Shown: positions 44,070 to 51,936 of the stretch, piece after piece
Position numbering within the stretch: the stretch's first letter is position 1
Layout: every line of letters begins with the position of its first letter
From: Georgenia sp. M64
GTDB lineage: Bacteria; Actinomycetota; Actinomycetes; Actinomycetales; Actinomycetaceae
Direction: 5' to 3'
Assembly: GCF_038049925.1 (NCBI RefSeq)
Contig: NZ_CP145809.1
Span: forward strand, 1,612,001 to 1,676,000
DNA: 64,000 bases
The notes under the pieces: generated by a model
Seen by the model: the letters and a program-made list of their open reading frames with translations, nothing else
The model's database searches: none
What the model was told of the DNA's origin: nothing
Translations under genes and position numbers: made by a program

Positions 44070-45043
44070 CGGGTCAGTCCTTCGTGAGTGGTGGTGTCGT
44101 GGTCGTGCGTCGAGGCACCCTCGGCCGTGTCGGTGGTGCCGATCGTGGTGTCGCTGCGCGTTGCCGAGCCGTCGGCTGCGCGCCTGCCCCGGTCGCGCAG
44201 CGTCGAGAGGACGAAGACGGCAGCCAGCGCGAGCAGCGCCAGCCCGAGCAGCGGTTCGGGCACGGGGCTGAGCCATGTCTGTATGCGTCCGAAGATCTCT
44301 GCGAGGCCTTCGCCCGTGGCGGCCTGGGCTGCGGTGCCGCCGGTCATGTCGGGGCTGCCGGCGAGCGCGATGACGAAGATGCCCATGATCGTGAAGGCGA
44401 TCGCGACGGCGAGGTTCAGCGTGTTGGTCACGACGGTCCGTGCGCCGAGGCGGATCTTGACGAGCCGGGCGCGGAACAGCTTCCGCTCGCCCAGGCGTGC
44501 CCTGTCCCAGAGCAGTGCCATGACGAAGAGCGGGAAGACCATGCCGAAGACGTAGGCCAGGCCCAGGACCACACCGCCGGCGGGGGAGCCGGACAGGGCC
44601 GACAGGGTCATGACGCCGGCGAGGACCGGGGCGCAGCAGGACGACGCGATGCCGGAGAAGACGCCGAGGGCGAAGAAGCTCGCGGTGTCACCGCGTGAGG
44701 TGTCCGGGGCCCTCAGGAAGCTGGGCAGGGACCACATCCGGCCGGAGACGGCGAGGGCCGCCAGGGCGATCATGAGGAGGCCGCCGGCCCAGTACAGGGG
44801 CTGGTGGTACTGGGCGATCGCCCCTGCCACGAGGCTCATGCCCAGGGTGATGGGCACAAGAACCAGGGCGAGCCCCGCGGCGAAGACGAACGTGAGCGGC
44901 AGCAGGCGCCAGCGCCGGTTCTTCACCGCCCCGGCGAGGTAACTGGGAGCGAGAAAGACGATGCAGCACGGAGCGAACAGGGCAACCCCGCCGGCGAAGA
45001 ACGCGGCCAGCACGCTACCCGTGGCTAGGAGCTCGCTGCCCAC
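44066..45043 (-). CDS. CcdA/DsbD-like membrane thiol-electron transporter
   Basis: A 325-residue protein from GTG 45043, chosen because upstream sequence belongs to the glutaredoxin-like gene. About eight membrane helices are seen (SVLAAFFAGGVALFAPCCIV, FVFAAGLALVLVPITLGMSL and others). Cysteine pairs lie in FAPCCIVFLAPSY and GIASSCCAPVLAGV, the conserved redox cysteines of CcdA/DsbD. It moves reducing equivalents from the cytoplasm to the outer face. A His/Thr-rich tail (HDHDTTTHEG) could bind metal. The genes on each side encode its probable partners. Confidence 0.85.
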   Translation of the reverse strand: MGSELLATGSVLAAFFAGGVALFAPCCIVFLAPSYLAGAVKNRRWRLLPLTFVFAAGLALVLVPITLGMSLVAGAIAQYHQPLYWAGGLLMIALAALAVSGRMWSLPSFLRAPDTSRGDTASFFALGVFSGIASSCCAPVLAGVMTLSALSGSPAGGVVLGLAYVFGMVFPLFVMALLWDRARLGERKLFRARLVKIRLGARTVVTNTLNLAVAIAFTIMGIFVIALAGSPDMTGGTAAQAATGEGLAEIFGRIQTWLSPVPEPLLGLALLALAAVFVLSTLRDRGRRAADGSATRSDTTIGTTDTAEGASTHDHDTTTHEGLTR

Positions 45044-45045
45044 GG

Positions 45046-45384
45046 CTACCGCCCCGCCGGTCGGGCCGACACGACCGGAACGGCCCGCGCAAGCAGCTTC
45101 TCCAGCTTGCGGCGGGGGAGTCGCCCGGAGCTGAAGAACGACCCGTCGACCAGGACCAGCGGGTTCATCGCCGGCCGGTGCGCGGCGACGAGGCGCTGGC
45201 CCTCGGCGGAGTCGATGTCGACGGTGTCGACGTCCAGGGGGAAACGCTCGGCAAGCGTGTCCAGCGCTCGCTCGGCGTCCTCGCAGAAGTGGCACGCCGG
45301 TGCGTGCACCACGGTCACCCGCACGACGGCGGTCGGCATCGCGTCATCATCGGCGCTCGGCGGGGTCTGTTGAGTTTCGGGCAC
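45046..45384 (-). CDS. Glutaredoxin-like thiol protein
   Basis: A 112-residue protein with a glutaredoxin fold: RVTVVHAPACHFCEDAERAL carries CxxC, followed by FPLDVDTVDIDSAEGQRL and a cis-Pro region MNPLVLVDG. Length and motif match glutaredoxin/DUF836-type proteins. It is the first gene of the thiol operon, ending just before the CcdA-like start. It probably passes electrons from a low-molecular-weight thiol pool to the membrane carrier. A direct-repeat regulator site lies 44 bp upstream. Confidence 0.85.
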   Translation of the reverse strand: MPETQQTPPSADDDAMPTAVVRVTVVHAPACHFCEDAERALDTLAERFPLDVDTVDIDSAEGQRLVAAHRPAMNPLVLVDGSFFSSGRLPRRKLEKLLARAVPVVSARPAGR

Positions 45385-45428
45385 CAGGACAGCGTGTCCG
45401 AGTCGACCCCGCGCCGTGACGAGCGTGC

Positions 45429-45446
45429 GGTCAAGAATCGATGAAG
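45429..45446 (+). promoter_or_regulatory. Direct-repeat site I (thiol operon)
   Basis: GGTCAAG-AATC-GATGAAG: two heptamers 11 bp apart, upstream of the glutaredoxin gene (minus strand, start 45384). It shares the half-site and spacing of nine other intergenic sites in this block. Confidence 0.65.
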
Positions 45447-45558
45447 TTCCTGGACCGGGGCGCCGGCGCGACGGCGCCGGCCTGCGCGCCGCGCGAACCG
45501 CCGTTGGTTGTGGAGCTCTGCGGAGTCACCCCATGCGCCCGGGTGTGGGCATCGCCCG

Positions 45559-46197
45559 TCAGAGAGGGGTGCCGTTGCCGCCGGTGCAGGAGGCGCCCGG
45601 CTCGGGGGTTTGCTCGCCCTGCAGGTACTTGGTGAGGAAGGTAGGGATCCGCTCGTCGCCGGCGTCGTCGAGCTCGAGCTGGACCCCCCAGGCGGTGAGG
45701 ACGACGGGGGCCGCGAGGTCGGGGTAGGGGCTCAGCAGTGCGTAGGCCTCGCCCTCGACGAGTTCCCGCAGCGTGGCGAGCTCGTCCGCCGGTAGGTCGG
45801 GCTGGTACGTGACCCACACGGCGCCGTGCTCGAGGGAGTGCACAGCGTTAGCGGTGGGGACCGGATCGTCGTAGGTGCCGCAGTTCTGCCACACGGGGTC
45901 GTGGTCGCCGCCGAGCGGGGGCCGCGCTGAGGGGGCGATCGCGGCCTCGACGTGGTTGGCGGAGAGGTCCGTGGTCTCCTCGACGTCGGGGATGGGTTGC
46001 TCGGCAGCGGCCTCCACGGCCGCCTGCTCGGTGCGCGCGCCGAGGATCACCGCGGTGGTCGTCCCGACGAGGGCCAGGATCACGACGGCGACCGCCGCGA
46101 CGATGACGAGCTGCCGACGGCGTTCCCTGCGGACCTGTTCGGCCCGCAGGGCTGCCACCTTCGCCAAGCGGTCGGCCCGCTGCTTGGGGTTGCTCAC
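45559..46197 (-). CDS. DUF3105 membrane-anchored protein
   Basis: A 212-residue protein with a basic N-terminus, one anchor helix (RQLVIVAAVAVVILALVGTT) and an extracellular DUF3105 domain: GGDHDPVWQNCGTYDDPVPT, AVHSLEHGAVWVTYQPDLP and VVLTAWGVQLELD. Conserved His, Cys and Trp suggest metal binding. In actinobacteria DUF3105 genes commonly lie beside multicopper oxidase and DUF305 genes, as here, and a copper role is inferred. It lies 64 bp after the NlpC/P60 gene on the same strand and may be read with it. Confidence 0.88.
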   Translation of the reverse strand: MSNPKQRADRLAKVAALRAEQVRRERRRQLVIVAAVAVVILALVGTTTAVILGARTEQAAVEAAAEQPIPDVEETTDLSANHVEAAIAPSARPPLGGDHDPVWQNCGTYDDPVPTANAVHSLEHGAVWVTYQPDLPADELATLRELVEGEAYALLSPYPDLAAPVVLTAWGVQLELDDAGDERIPTFLTKYLQGEQTPEPGASCTGGNGTPL

Positions 46198-46261
46198 ACT
46201 TCTCCATGAGTTTCAGGTGTCCACCGAGGAGTATCCGCGACCGGAGTCGTCGGTCGAGTGG

Positions 46262-47077
46262 TCAGGTGACGCGGATGAACGTCGGGTTCGAGTTGTAGAT
46301 CGGCCCCTCGGTCAGCGGAGTGCCGGGCTGGCGGGCGGCGATGTTGTTGCCGTTGCCGGTGTACACGCCCACATGGCCGGGCCAGGTGACGAGGTCCCCG
46401 GGACGGGCGTCTGCTGCGGAGACCCGAGTACCGACAGTGGCCTGCGCCGAGGACGTCCGGGGCAGGGAGACGCCGAAACGGGCGTACACGTACTGGGTGA
46501 AACCCGAGCAGTCGAAGCCTGCGGGGGTGGTGCCGCCCCAGACGTACGGCACCCCGAGGAAGGTCCGGGCATAGTCCACGATCGCCTGCCCGGACACGGT
46601 CGCGGTCAGGGCCGGTGCGGCGGCGACCGGCGTGTCAGGTGCCGGCGGAGCCGGTGCGGCCTCGGGTCGCGCCGCGCTCCGCGAGGCTGCCGGGACGGTG
46701 CGGTCGACGGCAGACTCCGGCTCCGGCTCAGCCGGCGCCGGCGCCGGCGCCGGCGCCGTCACGGGTTCGGGCCGGGGTGTCGCCTGCACCGTGGCAATTG
46801 CGTCGAGGTTCCAGCTGACGTCGGCCGGGACCTTGACCGTGGGGGTGGTGATGATCGCCGTCAGGGCCTCACGCGTGGCCGCTCCGGCGTCGACGTTGGG
46901 AAGCGCTCCGCCGGAGGGGACCGCGGTGGCCGACGTCGCGGCCATGGTGATCACCAGACCGGAGGAGGCGATAACGGCGAGTGACCGATGCGCGGGGAGC
47001 CCGGCGAGGGCCAGTGTCAGAGGCGTGGAGGGATGACGGGGGGCGCGGTGGCGCCCACGGGACCCAGGTCGGGACAT
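46262..47077 (-). CDS. Secreted NlpC/P60 peptidoglycan endopeptidase
   Basis: A 271-residue protein from ATG 47077 with AAGGAG upstream. It has an N-terminal signal/anchor segment (HRSLAVIASSGLVITMAATS), a Pro/Ala-rich linker and a C-terminal NlpC/P60 domain. The catalytic Cys lies in TPAGFDCSGFTQYVYARFG and the His in WPGHVGVYTG. It cleaves stem peptides in the wall. A c-di-AMP riboswitch precedes it, as for Rpf/NlpC genes of many actinobacteria, linking expression to osmotic or wall state. A direct-repeat site lies further upstream. Confidence 0.92.
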   Translation of the reverse strand: MSRPGSRGRHRAPRHPSTPLTLALAGLPAHRSLAVIASSGLVITMAATSATAVPSGGALPNVDAGAATREALTAIITTPTVKVPADVSWNLDAIATVQATPRPEPVTAPAPAPAPAEPEPESAVDRTVPAASRSAARPEAAPAPPAPDTPVAAAPALTATVSGQAIVDYARTFLGVPYVWGGTTPAGFDCSGFTQYVYARFGVSLPRTSSAQATVGTRVSAADARPGDLVTWPGHVGVYTGNGNNIAARQPGTPLTEGPIYNSNPTFIRVT

Positions 47078-47092
47078 GTCGCTCCTTGCGCC

Positions 47093-47235
47093 TGCGGGGT
47101 GAGCTGTCGGGTTCGGGCGGGAGTGCACCCGGTCAGGCCTGCGTGAGAAGGCCTGGCTTCACCCCTAGGGCACGGTTGGCCGTGCCCGTACACACTGGTT
47201 CCCCCGTCCCCGCCGAGGTCTGCCAGACGCGGACG
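47093..47235 (-). promoter_or_regulatory. ydaO-type c-di-AMP riboswitch
   Basis: Read on the minus strand, the conserved blocks occur in order: GACGGGGGAACCA, then GGGGTGAAGCC, a variable hairpin, and CCCGAACCCGACAGCTCACC, followed by the NlpC/P60 gene. These match the ydaO/yuaA riboswitch core, which turns expression off when c-di-AMP is high. Confidence 0.88.
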
Positions 47236-47335
47236 GCAGCGGGGCTCGACGCCCGTCCGGGCTCCCAGGCAGCGTGCCGGGGAACGCTGCCACGCTATGG
47301 GGGCGGTCGCGGCGCTGTCACGTTCCGGTAACAGG

Positions 47336-47353
47336 GTTGATCGAACCTTCATG
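47336..47353 (-). promoter_or_regulatory. Direct-repeat site J (NlpC/P60)
   Basis: On the minus strand CATGAAG-GTTC-GATCAAC, two heptamers 11 bp apart, about 100 bp before the riboswitch core, where an activator would sit. Confidence 0.5.
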
Positions 47354-47440
47354 GAAACTGTCGTGAATACCCGTGCCGATTGGGTCGGGATGTCGGTGCT
47401 CCGCGAACCAGTCCGTCGGGCAGAACTCGTGGTCGGACCC

Positions 47441-48925
47441 CTACCGGGCCGGGCGGACATCCACCACCCCCATCATCCCGGCGTCCTCGTGGTCGAGGAT
47501 GTGGCAGTGATACACGGACCGGCCCGCGAAGTCGTCGAAGGCGATCCGCACCACCCGGCTGCCCCCGGCCGGGACCTCGACGACGTCGCGCCACATCGGG
47601 TCCGCGACCGCCTCGCCGTCCGACTCCACCACCTGCATCGGCCAGACGTGGAGGTGGAATGGGTGGTCCATGGGGGTGGGGTTGTCCAGCGTCCACTCCT
47701 CCACCGTGCCGGCGACGATCTCCTGGTCGGTGCGGGCTGGGTCGAAGGACCGGTCGTCGAAGCCGAACGACATGCCGCCGCCCATGCCCATGCCCATGGT
47801 GAACGTGATGAGCCGACGCCGAGCGGGTTCCACCGTCCGGAGATCGGCCGGAGCGGTCGCGGCCGGCAACGGCGGCGGCTCGACCGTCGCGCCGCTCACC
47901 TCCAGTATGGCCAGGTCGGCCGAATCAGGGCCCGGGGCGCCCCCCATCCCCATCCCCATTCCCATCCCCATGCCGCCGCGGTCATAAGGGAGAGCCCGCC
48001 ACGGTGCCCGTCCGGCACGGGGGGTGACGAGGAGGTCGGCCCGGTTGCCGGGAGCGAGGAGCACCCCCTCGGCCGCACGCAGAGAGGCGGAGCGTCCGAG
48101 GTCGACACCGAGCAGGTCGACGGGCTGGTCCGCCAGGTCCAGCAGAAGATGCCGAGAGGTGCAGGCGTTGATCACCCGCCATCGCTGCCGTTCGCCGGGT
48201 GCGGCGGTGACCCGGGGCCGGACCTGGCCGTTGACGAGGACGATGCTGCCCTCGCGGCCCATCATCTGGTCCTGCATCGTGGGTCGGGAGACGCTGCCGT
48301 CCGCCTCGAGGGAGAGGTCGGAGACGATGAGGATCCGCTCCCGGCTCATCGGGAGGTCGTCCTCCACGACGATCGCGCCGTACAGCCCGCCGAAGATCTG
48401 GTCGGCGACGTGGCCGTGGCGGTGCGGGTGGTACCAGAACGTCCCGGTGGGATGGTCGGCACGCAGCACGAACTCGTAGTCGAAGGCCTCGCCCGGCTCG
48501 ATGCTCAGGAACGGGTTGTCACCGTTGCCCTCGGGGGAGACGTGCAGACCGTGCACATGGAGGTTCGTGGGCGCGTCGAGCTGGTTCACCAGCCGTACCT
48601 GGAGCGTGTCCCCGGGGCGCAGACGCAAGGTAGGCCCTGGCACGGTGCCGTTGTACGTGAGCAGCCGCGCCCGGCGGCCCCCCACGTCGACCTCTGCCTC
48701 CGCCATCGTCAGCTCGACCCGGAGGCGGCCGCCCGTACTGGAGAGCTCCTCGGGTTCCACGAGGTCGGCGCCGCCGGCCAGACGCGGGGTCGAGTCGTCT
48801 CCGGGGCCTGTTCCGGAGCCCCCCGGCGCGCCGGCGCGTGCGAGCCCCAGGGCACCGGCGACCACACCGCCGGTGCCGAGTGCACCCAGCAGCAGGGCCT
48901 GTCGCCTGCTGATCGGTTCCATCAT
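47441..48925 (-). CDS. Multicopper oxidase, Tat-exported, Met-rich
   Basis: A 494-residue three-domain oxidase. The Tat signal is SRRQALLLGALGTGGVVAG. Copper ligands appear as NLHVHGLH (domain 1), FWYHPHRHGH, HPFHLHVW and HCHILDHEDAGMM (type 1, 2 and 3 sites; the last Met is the axial ligand). Met/Gly runs (MGMGMGMGMGG and MGMGMGGGMSFG) recall CueO/PcoA proteins that oxidise Cu(I). It overlaps the SHOCT gene (TGATG). A CsoR-like operator and a triple direct repeat precede the operon. It probably detoxifies periplasm-side copper. Confidence 0.93.
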   Translation of the reverse strand: MMEPISRRQALLLGALGTGGVVAGALGLARAGAPGGSGTGPGDDSTPRLAGGADLVEPEELSSTGGRLRVELTMAEAEVDVGGRRARLLTYNGTVPGPTLRLRPGDTLQVRLVNQLDAPTNLHVHGLHVSPEGNGDNPFLSIEPGEAFDYEFVLRADHPTGTFWYHPHRHGHVADQIFGGLYGAIVVEDDLPMSRERILIVSDLSLEADGSVSRPTMQDQMMGREGSIVLVNGQVRPRVTAAPGERQRWRVINACTSRHLLLDLADQPVDLLGVDLGRSASLRAAEGVLLAPGNRADLLVTPRAGRAPWRALPYDRGGMGMGMGMGMGGAPGPDSADLAILEVSGATVEPPPLPAATAPADLRTVEPARRRLITFTMGMGMGGGMSFGFDDRSFDPARTDQEIVAGTVEEWTLDNPTPMDHPFHLHVWPMQVVESDGEAVADPMWRDVVEVPAGGSRVVRIAFDDFAGRSVYHCHILDHEDAGMMGVVDVRPAR

Positions 48926-49191
48926 CACCTGCCCCGGAGCCGTCGGAGGCGGTCCTCGTACTCCTCTGCGCCGATCTCGCCACGTGAGTACCGTTCGGCG
49001 AGGATCTGCTCCGCATGGGGGGTGCCCGGCCCCGGGTCGAGTGCCCGGCCGCCCTGCCCTCTGAGGTCGGGTGTGCGGTCTGACCGCCCGCTCCGAAGGA
49101 GGGCGACGACGAGGACAACAGCGCCGGCGACGAGCAGCACCACGACGAGCCCCCCCACGCCCGCGCCCATCCCGTACCCGTCCCACATCAT
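48925..49191 (-). CDS. Small membrane protein with SHOCT domain
   Basis: An 88-residue protein: one helix near the N-terminus (VGGLVVVLLVAGAVVLVVAL) and a C-terminal SHOCT motif, AEQILAERYSRGEIGAEEYE followed by DRLRRL. SHOCT domains are short and often end membrane or oligomerising proteins. It is first in the operon with the multicopper oxidase and translationally coupled to it. Such SHOCT proteins are commonly paired with copper-resistance genes in actinobacteria; the exact role is unknown. Confidence 0.85.
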   Translation of the reverse strand: MMWDGYGMGAGVGGLVVVLLVAGAVVLVVALLRSGRSDRTPDLRGQGGRALDPGPGTPHAEQILAERYSRGEIGAEEYEDRLRRLRGR

Positions 49192-49230
49192 CGAACCACC
49201 CTTCCTCGCTCCGCTCGTATCCCCGGCGAG

Positions 49231-49246
49231 ATACCCATCGGGGTAT
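49231..49246. promoter_or_regulatory. CsoR-like copper operator
   Basis: ATACCC-ATCG-GGGTAT is a perfect inverted repeat with a 4-bp spacer, the form bound by CsoR copper repressors in Streptomyces. It lies 40 bp upstream of the SHOCT-oxidase operon. No csoR gene is in the window. Confidence 0.7.
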
Positions 49247-49293
49247 AGCCAGTTTAGGTGTACGACGTCCGGTCGTCCCCTCGTGAGCGACCG

Positions 49294-49322
49294 GTTCAGG
49301 GATTCTTCATGAAGCCTTCACC
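49294..49322 (-). promoter_or_regulatory. Direct-repeat site A, three half-sites
   Basis: Read on the minus strand: GGTGAAG (49322-49316), CATGAAG (49311-49305) and CCTGAAC (49300-49294), each separated by 4 bp. It lies between the divergent oxidase operon and response regulator. Confidence 0.7.
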
Positions 49323-49454
49323 GCCCCGACCTGAGGAGTGTGTGGATGGGCCTTCGGGCATGACGGCTCCAAGGCTCCGTTCTTCGACGTGGTCGGTTCG
49401 GGAGTCCGGGTGGTGGCGGATGCCCGTGCGCGGCAGATCCGGACGAGAGCCGCC

Positions 49455-49472
49455 CATGAAGATCCGGTGAAG
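49455..49472 (+). promoter_or_regulatory. Direct-repeat site B (response regulator promoter)
   Basis: CATGAAG-ATCC-GGTGAAG, two heptamers 11 bp apart, 60 bp before the response regulator start. Fits autoregulation. Confidence 0.7.
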
Positions 49473-49532
49473 ACGGCGAGCAGCGGCCTGCTGCTGCCGT
49501 CGGCGCCGCTGAGCGGACCGCACAATGGGTCC

Positions 49533-50249
49533 ATGCAAGCGCTGAACCCGGACAGACCGAACCTGCCACGAGTGATGATCGTCGATGACGAGGCGCCACT
49601 CGCACAGCTGGTGGCGGGCTACTTCGAGCGGGAGGGCTTCGAGGTCGCCGTCGCAGGCGACGGGGAGACGGCGATCGCGCAGATGCGGCAGTGGGACCCG
49701 GGGATCCTGGTGCTGGACCTCGGCCTGCCGGGGGTGGACGGGGTCGAGGTCTGCCGAGCCGTCCGGACGTTCTCGGACTGCTACATCATTATGCTGACCG
49801 CCCGGGTGGAGGAGGTCGACAAGCTCATCGGGCTGTCCGTCGGGGCGGATGACTACATGACCAAGCCGTTCAGCCCACGTGAGCTGATGGCTCGGGTTCG
49901 AGCCATGCTGCGCCGGCCCCGCCGCCATGTCCAGGCGGACCAGGCGGTTGCCTCGTTCGGTCGTCTGACCCTCGATGCCGCTGCGCGGGAGGTCTCCGTC
50001 GACGGCCGACTTGTCGATCTGACACGGACGGAGTTCGACGTCCTCGCGGCACTGGCGTCACGTCCCCGGATGGTCCTGACCCGCCGGGCACTGATCGATG
50101 AGGTGTGGGGCGACGGGTGGGTCGGCGACGAGCATCTCGTGGACGTCCATGTCGGGCACCTGCGACGCAAGCTGGGGGACGACCCGACCGAGCCGGTGTT
50201 CGTCCGGACGGTGCGCGGGGTCGGGTACCGGATGGGCCCCGGAGAATGA
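49533..50249 (+). CDS. OmpR/PhoB-family response regulator
   Basis: A 238-residue regulator. The receiver domain has MIVDDEAPLAQLVAGYFE, phospho-acceptor Asp in ILVLDLGLPGVDGVEV, Thr in IIMLTAR and Lys in DDYMTKPFSPRELMARV. The winged helix has VDLTRTEFDVLAALASRPRM, VWGDGWVGDEHLVDVHVGHL and VRTVRGVGYRMGP. Such regulators bind direct repeats with an 11-bp period, exactly the spacing found at sites A-J. It overlaps the kinase gene (ATGA). Position beside the multicopper oxidase suggests control of copper or envelope stress. Confidence 0.92.
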   Translation: MQALNPDRPNLPRVMIVDDEAPLAQLVAGYFEREGFEVAVAGDGETAIAQMRQWDPGILVLDLGLPGVDGVEVCRAVRTFSDCYIIMLTARVEEVDKLIGLSVGADDYMTKPFSPRELMARVRAMLRRPRRHVQADQAVASFGRLTLDAAAREVSVDGRLVDLTRTEFDVLAALASRPRMVLTRRALIDEVWGDGWVGDEHLVDVHVGHLRRKLGDDPTEPVFVRTVRGVGYRMGPGE

Positions 50250-51379
50250 GCCCGGTCAGGCCGGAGCGGTGGGGCCTGGCCGCCCGGCTCCTGGCGGCCA
50301 CGATGGCGGTGGTCCTCGTCGCCGCCGGGACGGCGTGGGCGGTGGCGATCGCCATCGGGCCGGCGGTCTTCCACGACCACATGATCGACACGGGTCTGAG
50401 TGACCCTGCCGGGGTCGAACATGCGGAGCGAGCCTTCCGCACCGCCTCGGCCGTCTCGTTGGCCCTGGCGCTGGTGACCGCGCTGGCCGCTGCGGTGGCC
50501 GTGAGCCTGTTCCTGTCACGGCGCGTCACCCGCTCGCTCCAGCTCGCGACCACGGCATCGCAGCGGGTGGCCGCCGGCGACCACTCCGTCCGCATGCCTC
50601 ATGTGGGGATGGGACGCGAGTTCGACGACATGGGCGCGGCCTTCAACACCATGGCGGCCGAGCTCAGTGCGGTGGAAGCCAGCCGCACCCGGATGCTCGG
50701 CGATCTGGCGCACGAGATGCGCACGCCGGTCGCGACGCTGGACGGCTATCTCGAGGCGATCATCGACGGTGTCGAGCGGCCGGACGAGAAGACCTTGACC
50801 ATGCTGCGCACCCAGGTCGGGCGGTTGGCCCGGCTCGCCGAGGACGTCGCACTGGTGACGACCGCCGAGGAGGGCCGGCTGGGCATGCGGCGTGAGCCTG
50901 TGGAGGTGGCCGCGCTGGTCCGGTCGGCCGGAGATCTGGCCGCGGTACGTTTCGCGGCGCGTGGGGTCGACCTGGACACGACGATCGACGTCGCGGCCAC
51001 GGGCGCCGTCGTCGTGGCCGATCGTGACCGCCTCGGTCAGGTGCTGACCAACCTTCTCGACAACGCGCTCAGACACACCCCGCAGGGTGGCCGCGTCCGG
51101 CTCCTCGCGCGTCAGGACGGTTCCACGGTTGTCATCGCGGTCTCCGACTCCGGGGAGGGGATCCCCGATGAGCACCTGCCGCACCTGTTCGAGCGGTTCT
51201 ACCGCGTCGACACCGCGCGTGACCGGGCGCACGGCGGCTCCGGGGTGGGACTGGCGATCGTGCGGGCCATCGTCCATGCCCACGACGGCGCCGTCACCGC
51301 CGCGAGCGACGGCCCAGGGAGGGGTTCGACGTTCACCGTGACACTTCCCGTTCGGGGGAGCGTCACGGCCGGCCGGTGA
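50246..51379 (+). CDS. Sensor histidine kinase
   Basis: A 377-residue kinase. Two helices (RLLAATMAVVLVAAGTAWAV and RTASAVSLALALVTALAAAV) flank a short extracellular loop of about 40 residues with one His pair (FHDHMIDTG). A HAMP region follows, then the phospho-acceptor box MLGDLAHEMRTPVATLDGYL and the ATPase domain (VLTNLLDNALRHTPQGGRV, SDSGEGIPDEHLPHLFERFY, GGSGVGLAIVRAIVHAHDG). The small loop leaves little room for a large ligand, so a metal or membrane signal is plausible. Its 3' end overlaps the converging gene by 17 bp. Confidence 0.92.
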   Translation: MSPVRPERWGLAARLLAATMAVVLVAAGTAWAVAIAIGPAVFHDHMIDTGLSDPAGVEHAERAFRTASAVSLALALVTALAAAVAVSLFLSRRVTRSLQLATTASQRVAAGDHSVRMPHVGMGREFDDMGAAFNTMAAELSAVEASRTRMLGDLAHEMRTPVATLDGYLEAIIDGVERPDEKTLTMLRTQVGRLARLAEDVALVTTAEEGRLGMRREPVEVAALVRSAGDLAAVRFAARGVDLDTTIDVAATGAVVVADRDRLGQVLTNLLDNALRHTPQGGRVRLLARQDGSTVVIAVSDSGEGIPDEHLPHLFERFYRVDTARDRAHGGSGVGLAIVRAIVHAHDGAVTAASDGPGRGSTFTVTLPVRGSVTAGR

Positions 51380-51692
51380 CCTCCGGTTCGGCGACATCCG
51401 GTCGTCCGGACACCTCTGTCAGGCGCTCGACGACCGGCCGGTCGTCGGTCTCGGCATGGCACGAACCTCCCTGGCTACCCGACCCGTGTGCGCCGTGGCT
51501 GCTGCCCCGGCCCATCATGAACAGCATGCCGATCATCATCAGCGGGCAGGCGAGGAGGGCGGCCAGCGGCAGCGCCTCGCCGAAGGATCTGCCGGCGGCG
51601 AGCAGGACGGCCAGGGCGACCAGTCCGGCGGCCAGCATGCCCAGCAGGTGGGACTTGCCCGAGTGGTTGTGGCCGGCAGGGGGCGTTGTCAT
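51363..51692 (-). CDS. DUF2933-like small membrane protein
   Basis: A 109-residue protein with a His-containing N-terminus (PPAGHNHSGKSH), two helices (LLGMLAAGLVALAVLLAAG; LPLAALLACPLMMIGMLFMM) and a tail holding HGAHGSGS and SCHAET. ALLACPLMxxGM matches the gene at 55526, so the two are paralogues beside different multicopper oxidases. His, Met and Cys residues suggest copper handling. It overlaps the upstream small gene (ATGA) and converges with the kinase. Confidence 0.75.
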   Translation of the reverse strand: MTTPPAGHNHSGKSHLLGMLAAGLVALAVLLAAGRSFGEALPLAALLACPLMMIGMLFMMGRGSSHGAHGSGSQGGSCHAETDDRPVVERLTEVSGRPDVAEPEVTGRP

Positions 51693-51847
51693 CGGTGAGG
51701 CTCCTTCTCGGTGAGTGTCACGGGCATGTCGTCCGGGACGGTTTCGTCGTCCTTCAGGGCCGGGAAGATCGCCGAGATCGCCCACACGCCGAGCGCGATG
51801 TAGACGAGGCAGGCCAGGAGCAGCAGGAACAAGGCGCCCAGCTCCAT
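51689..51847 (-). CDS. Small single-helix membrane protein, 52 aa
   Basis: From ATG 51847, with GGGAGG upstream, a short protein with one helix (LGALFLLLLACLVYIALGVW) and an acidic tail KDDETVPDDMPVTLTEKEP. An in-frame ATG 18 bp earlier is possible. It is coupled to the DUF2933-like gene. A triple direct repeat lies 60 bp upstream. Function unknown. Confidence 0.6.
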   Translation of the reverse strand: MELGALFLLLLACLVYIALGVWAISAIFPALKDDETVPDDMPVTLTEKEPHR

Positions 51848-51906
51848 CGTGATGCTCCCTCCCATCGACCGTTCTGTTGAGTCTGCGGCTCGGACCGAAG
51901 CAGCCC

Positions 51907-51935
51907 CGTGCAGAACCGGTGAATCTTTCCTGAAC
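51907..51935 (+). promoter_or_regulatory. Direct-repeat site C, three half-sites
   Basis: CGTGCAG, GGTGAAT and CCTGAAC, each separated by 4 bp, in the 89-bp gap upstream of the small membrane gene (minus, 51847). Confidence 0.65.
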
Positions 51936-51936
51936 C

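Noticed and set aside
48000-49300. Long frames on the plus strand opposite the multicopper oxidase
   Set aside because: Shadow of the high-GC gene on the other strand; no homology and no start signals.
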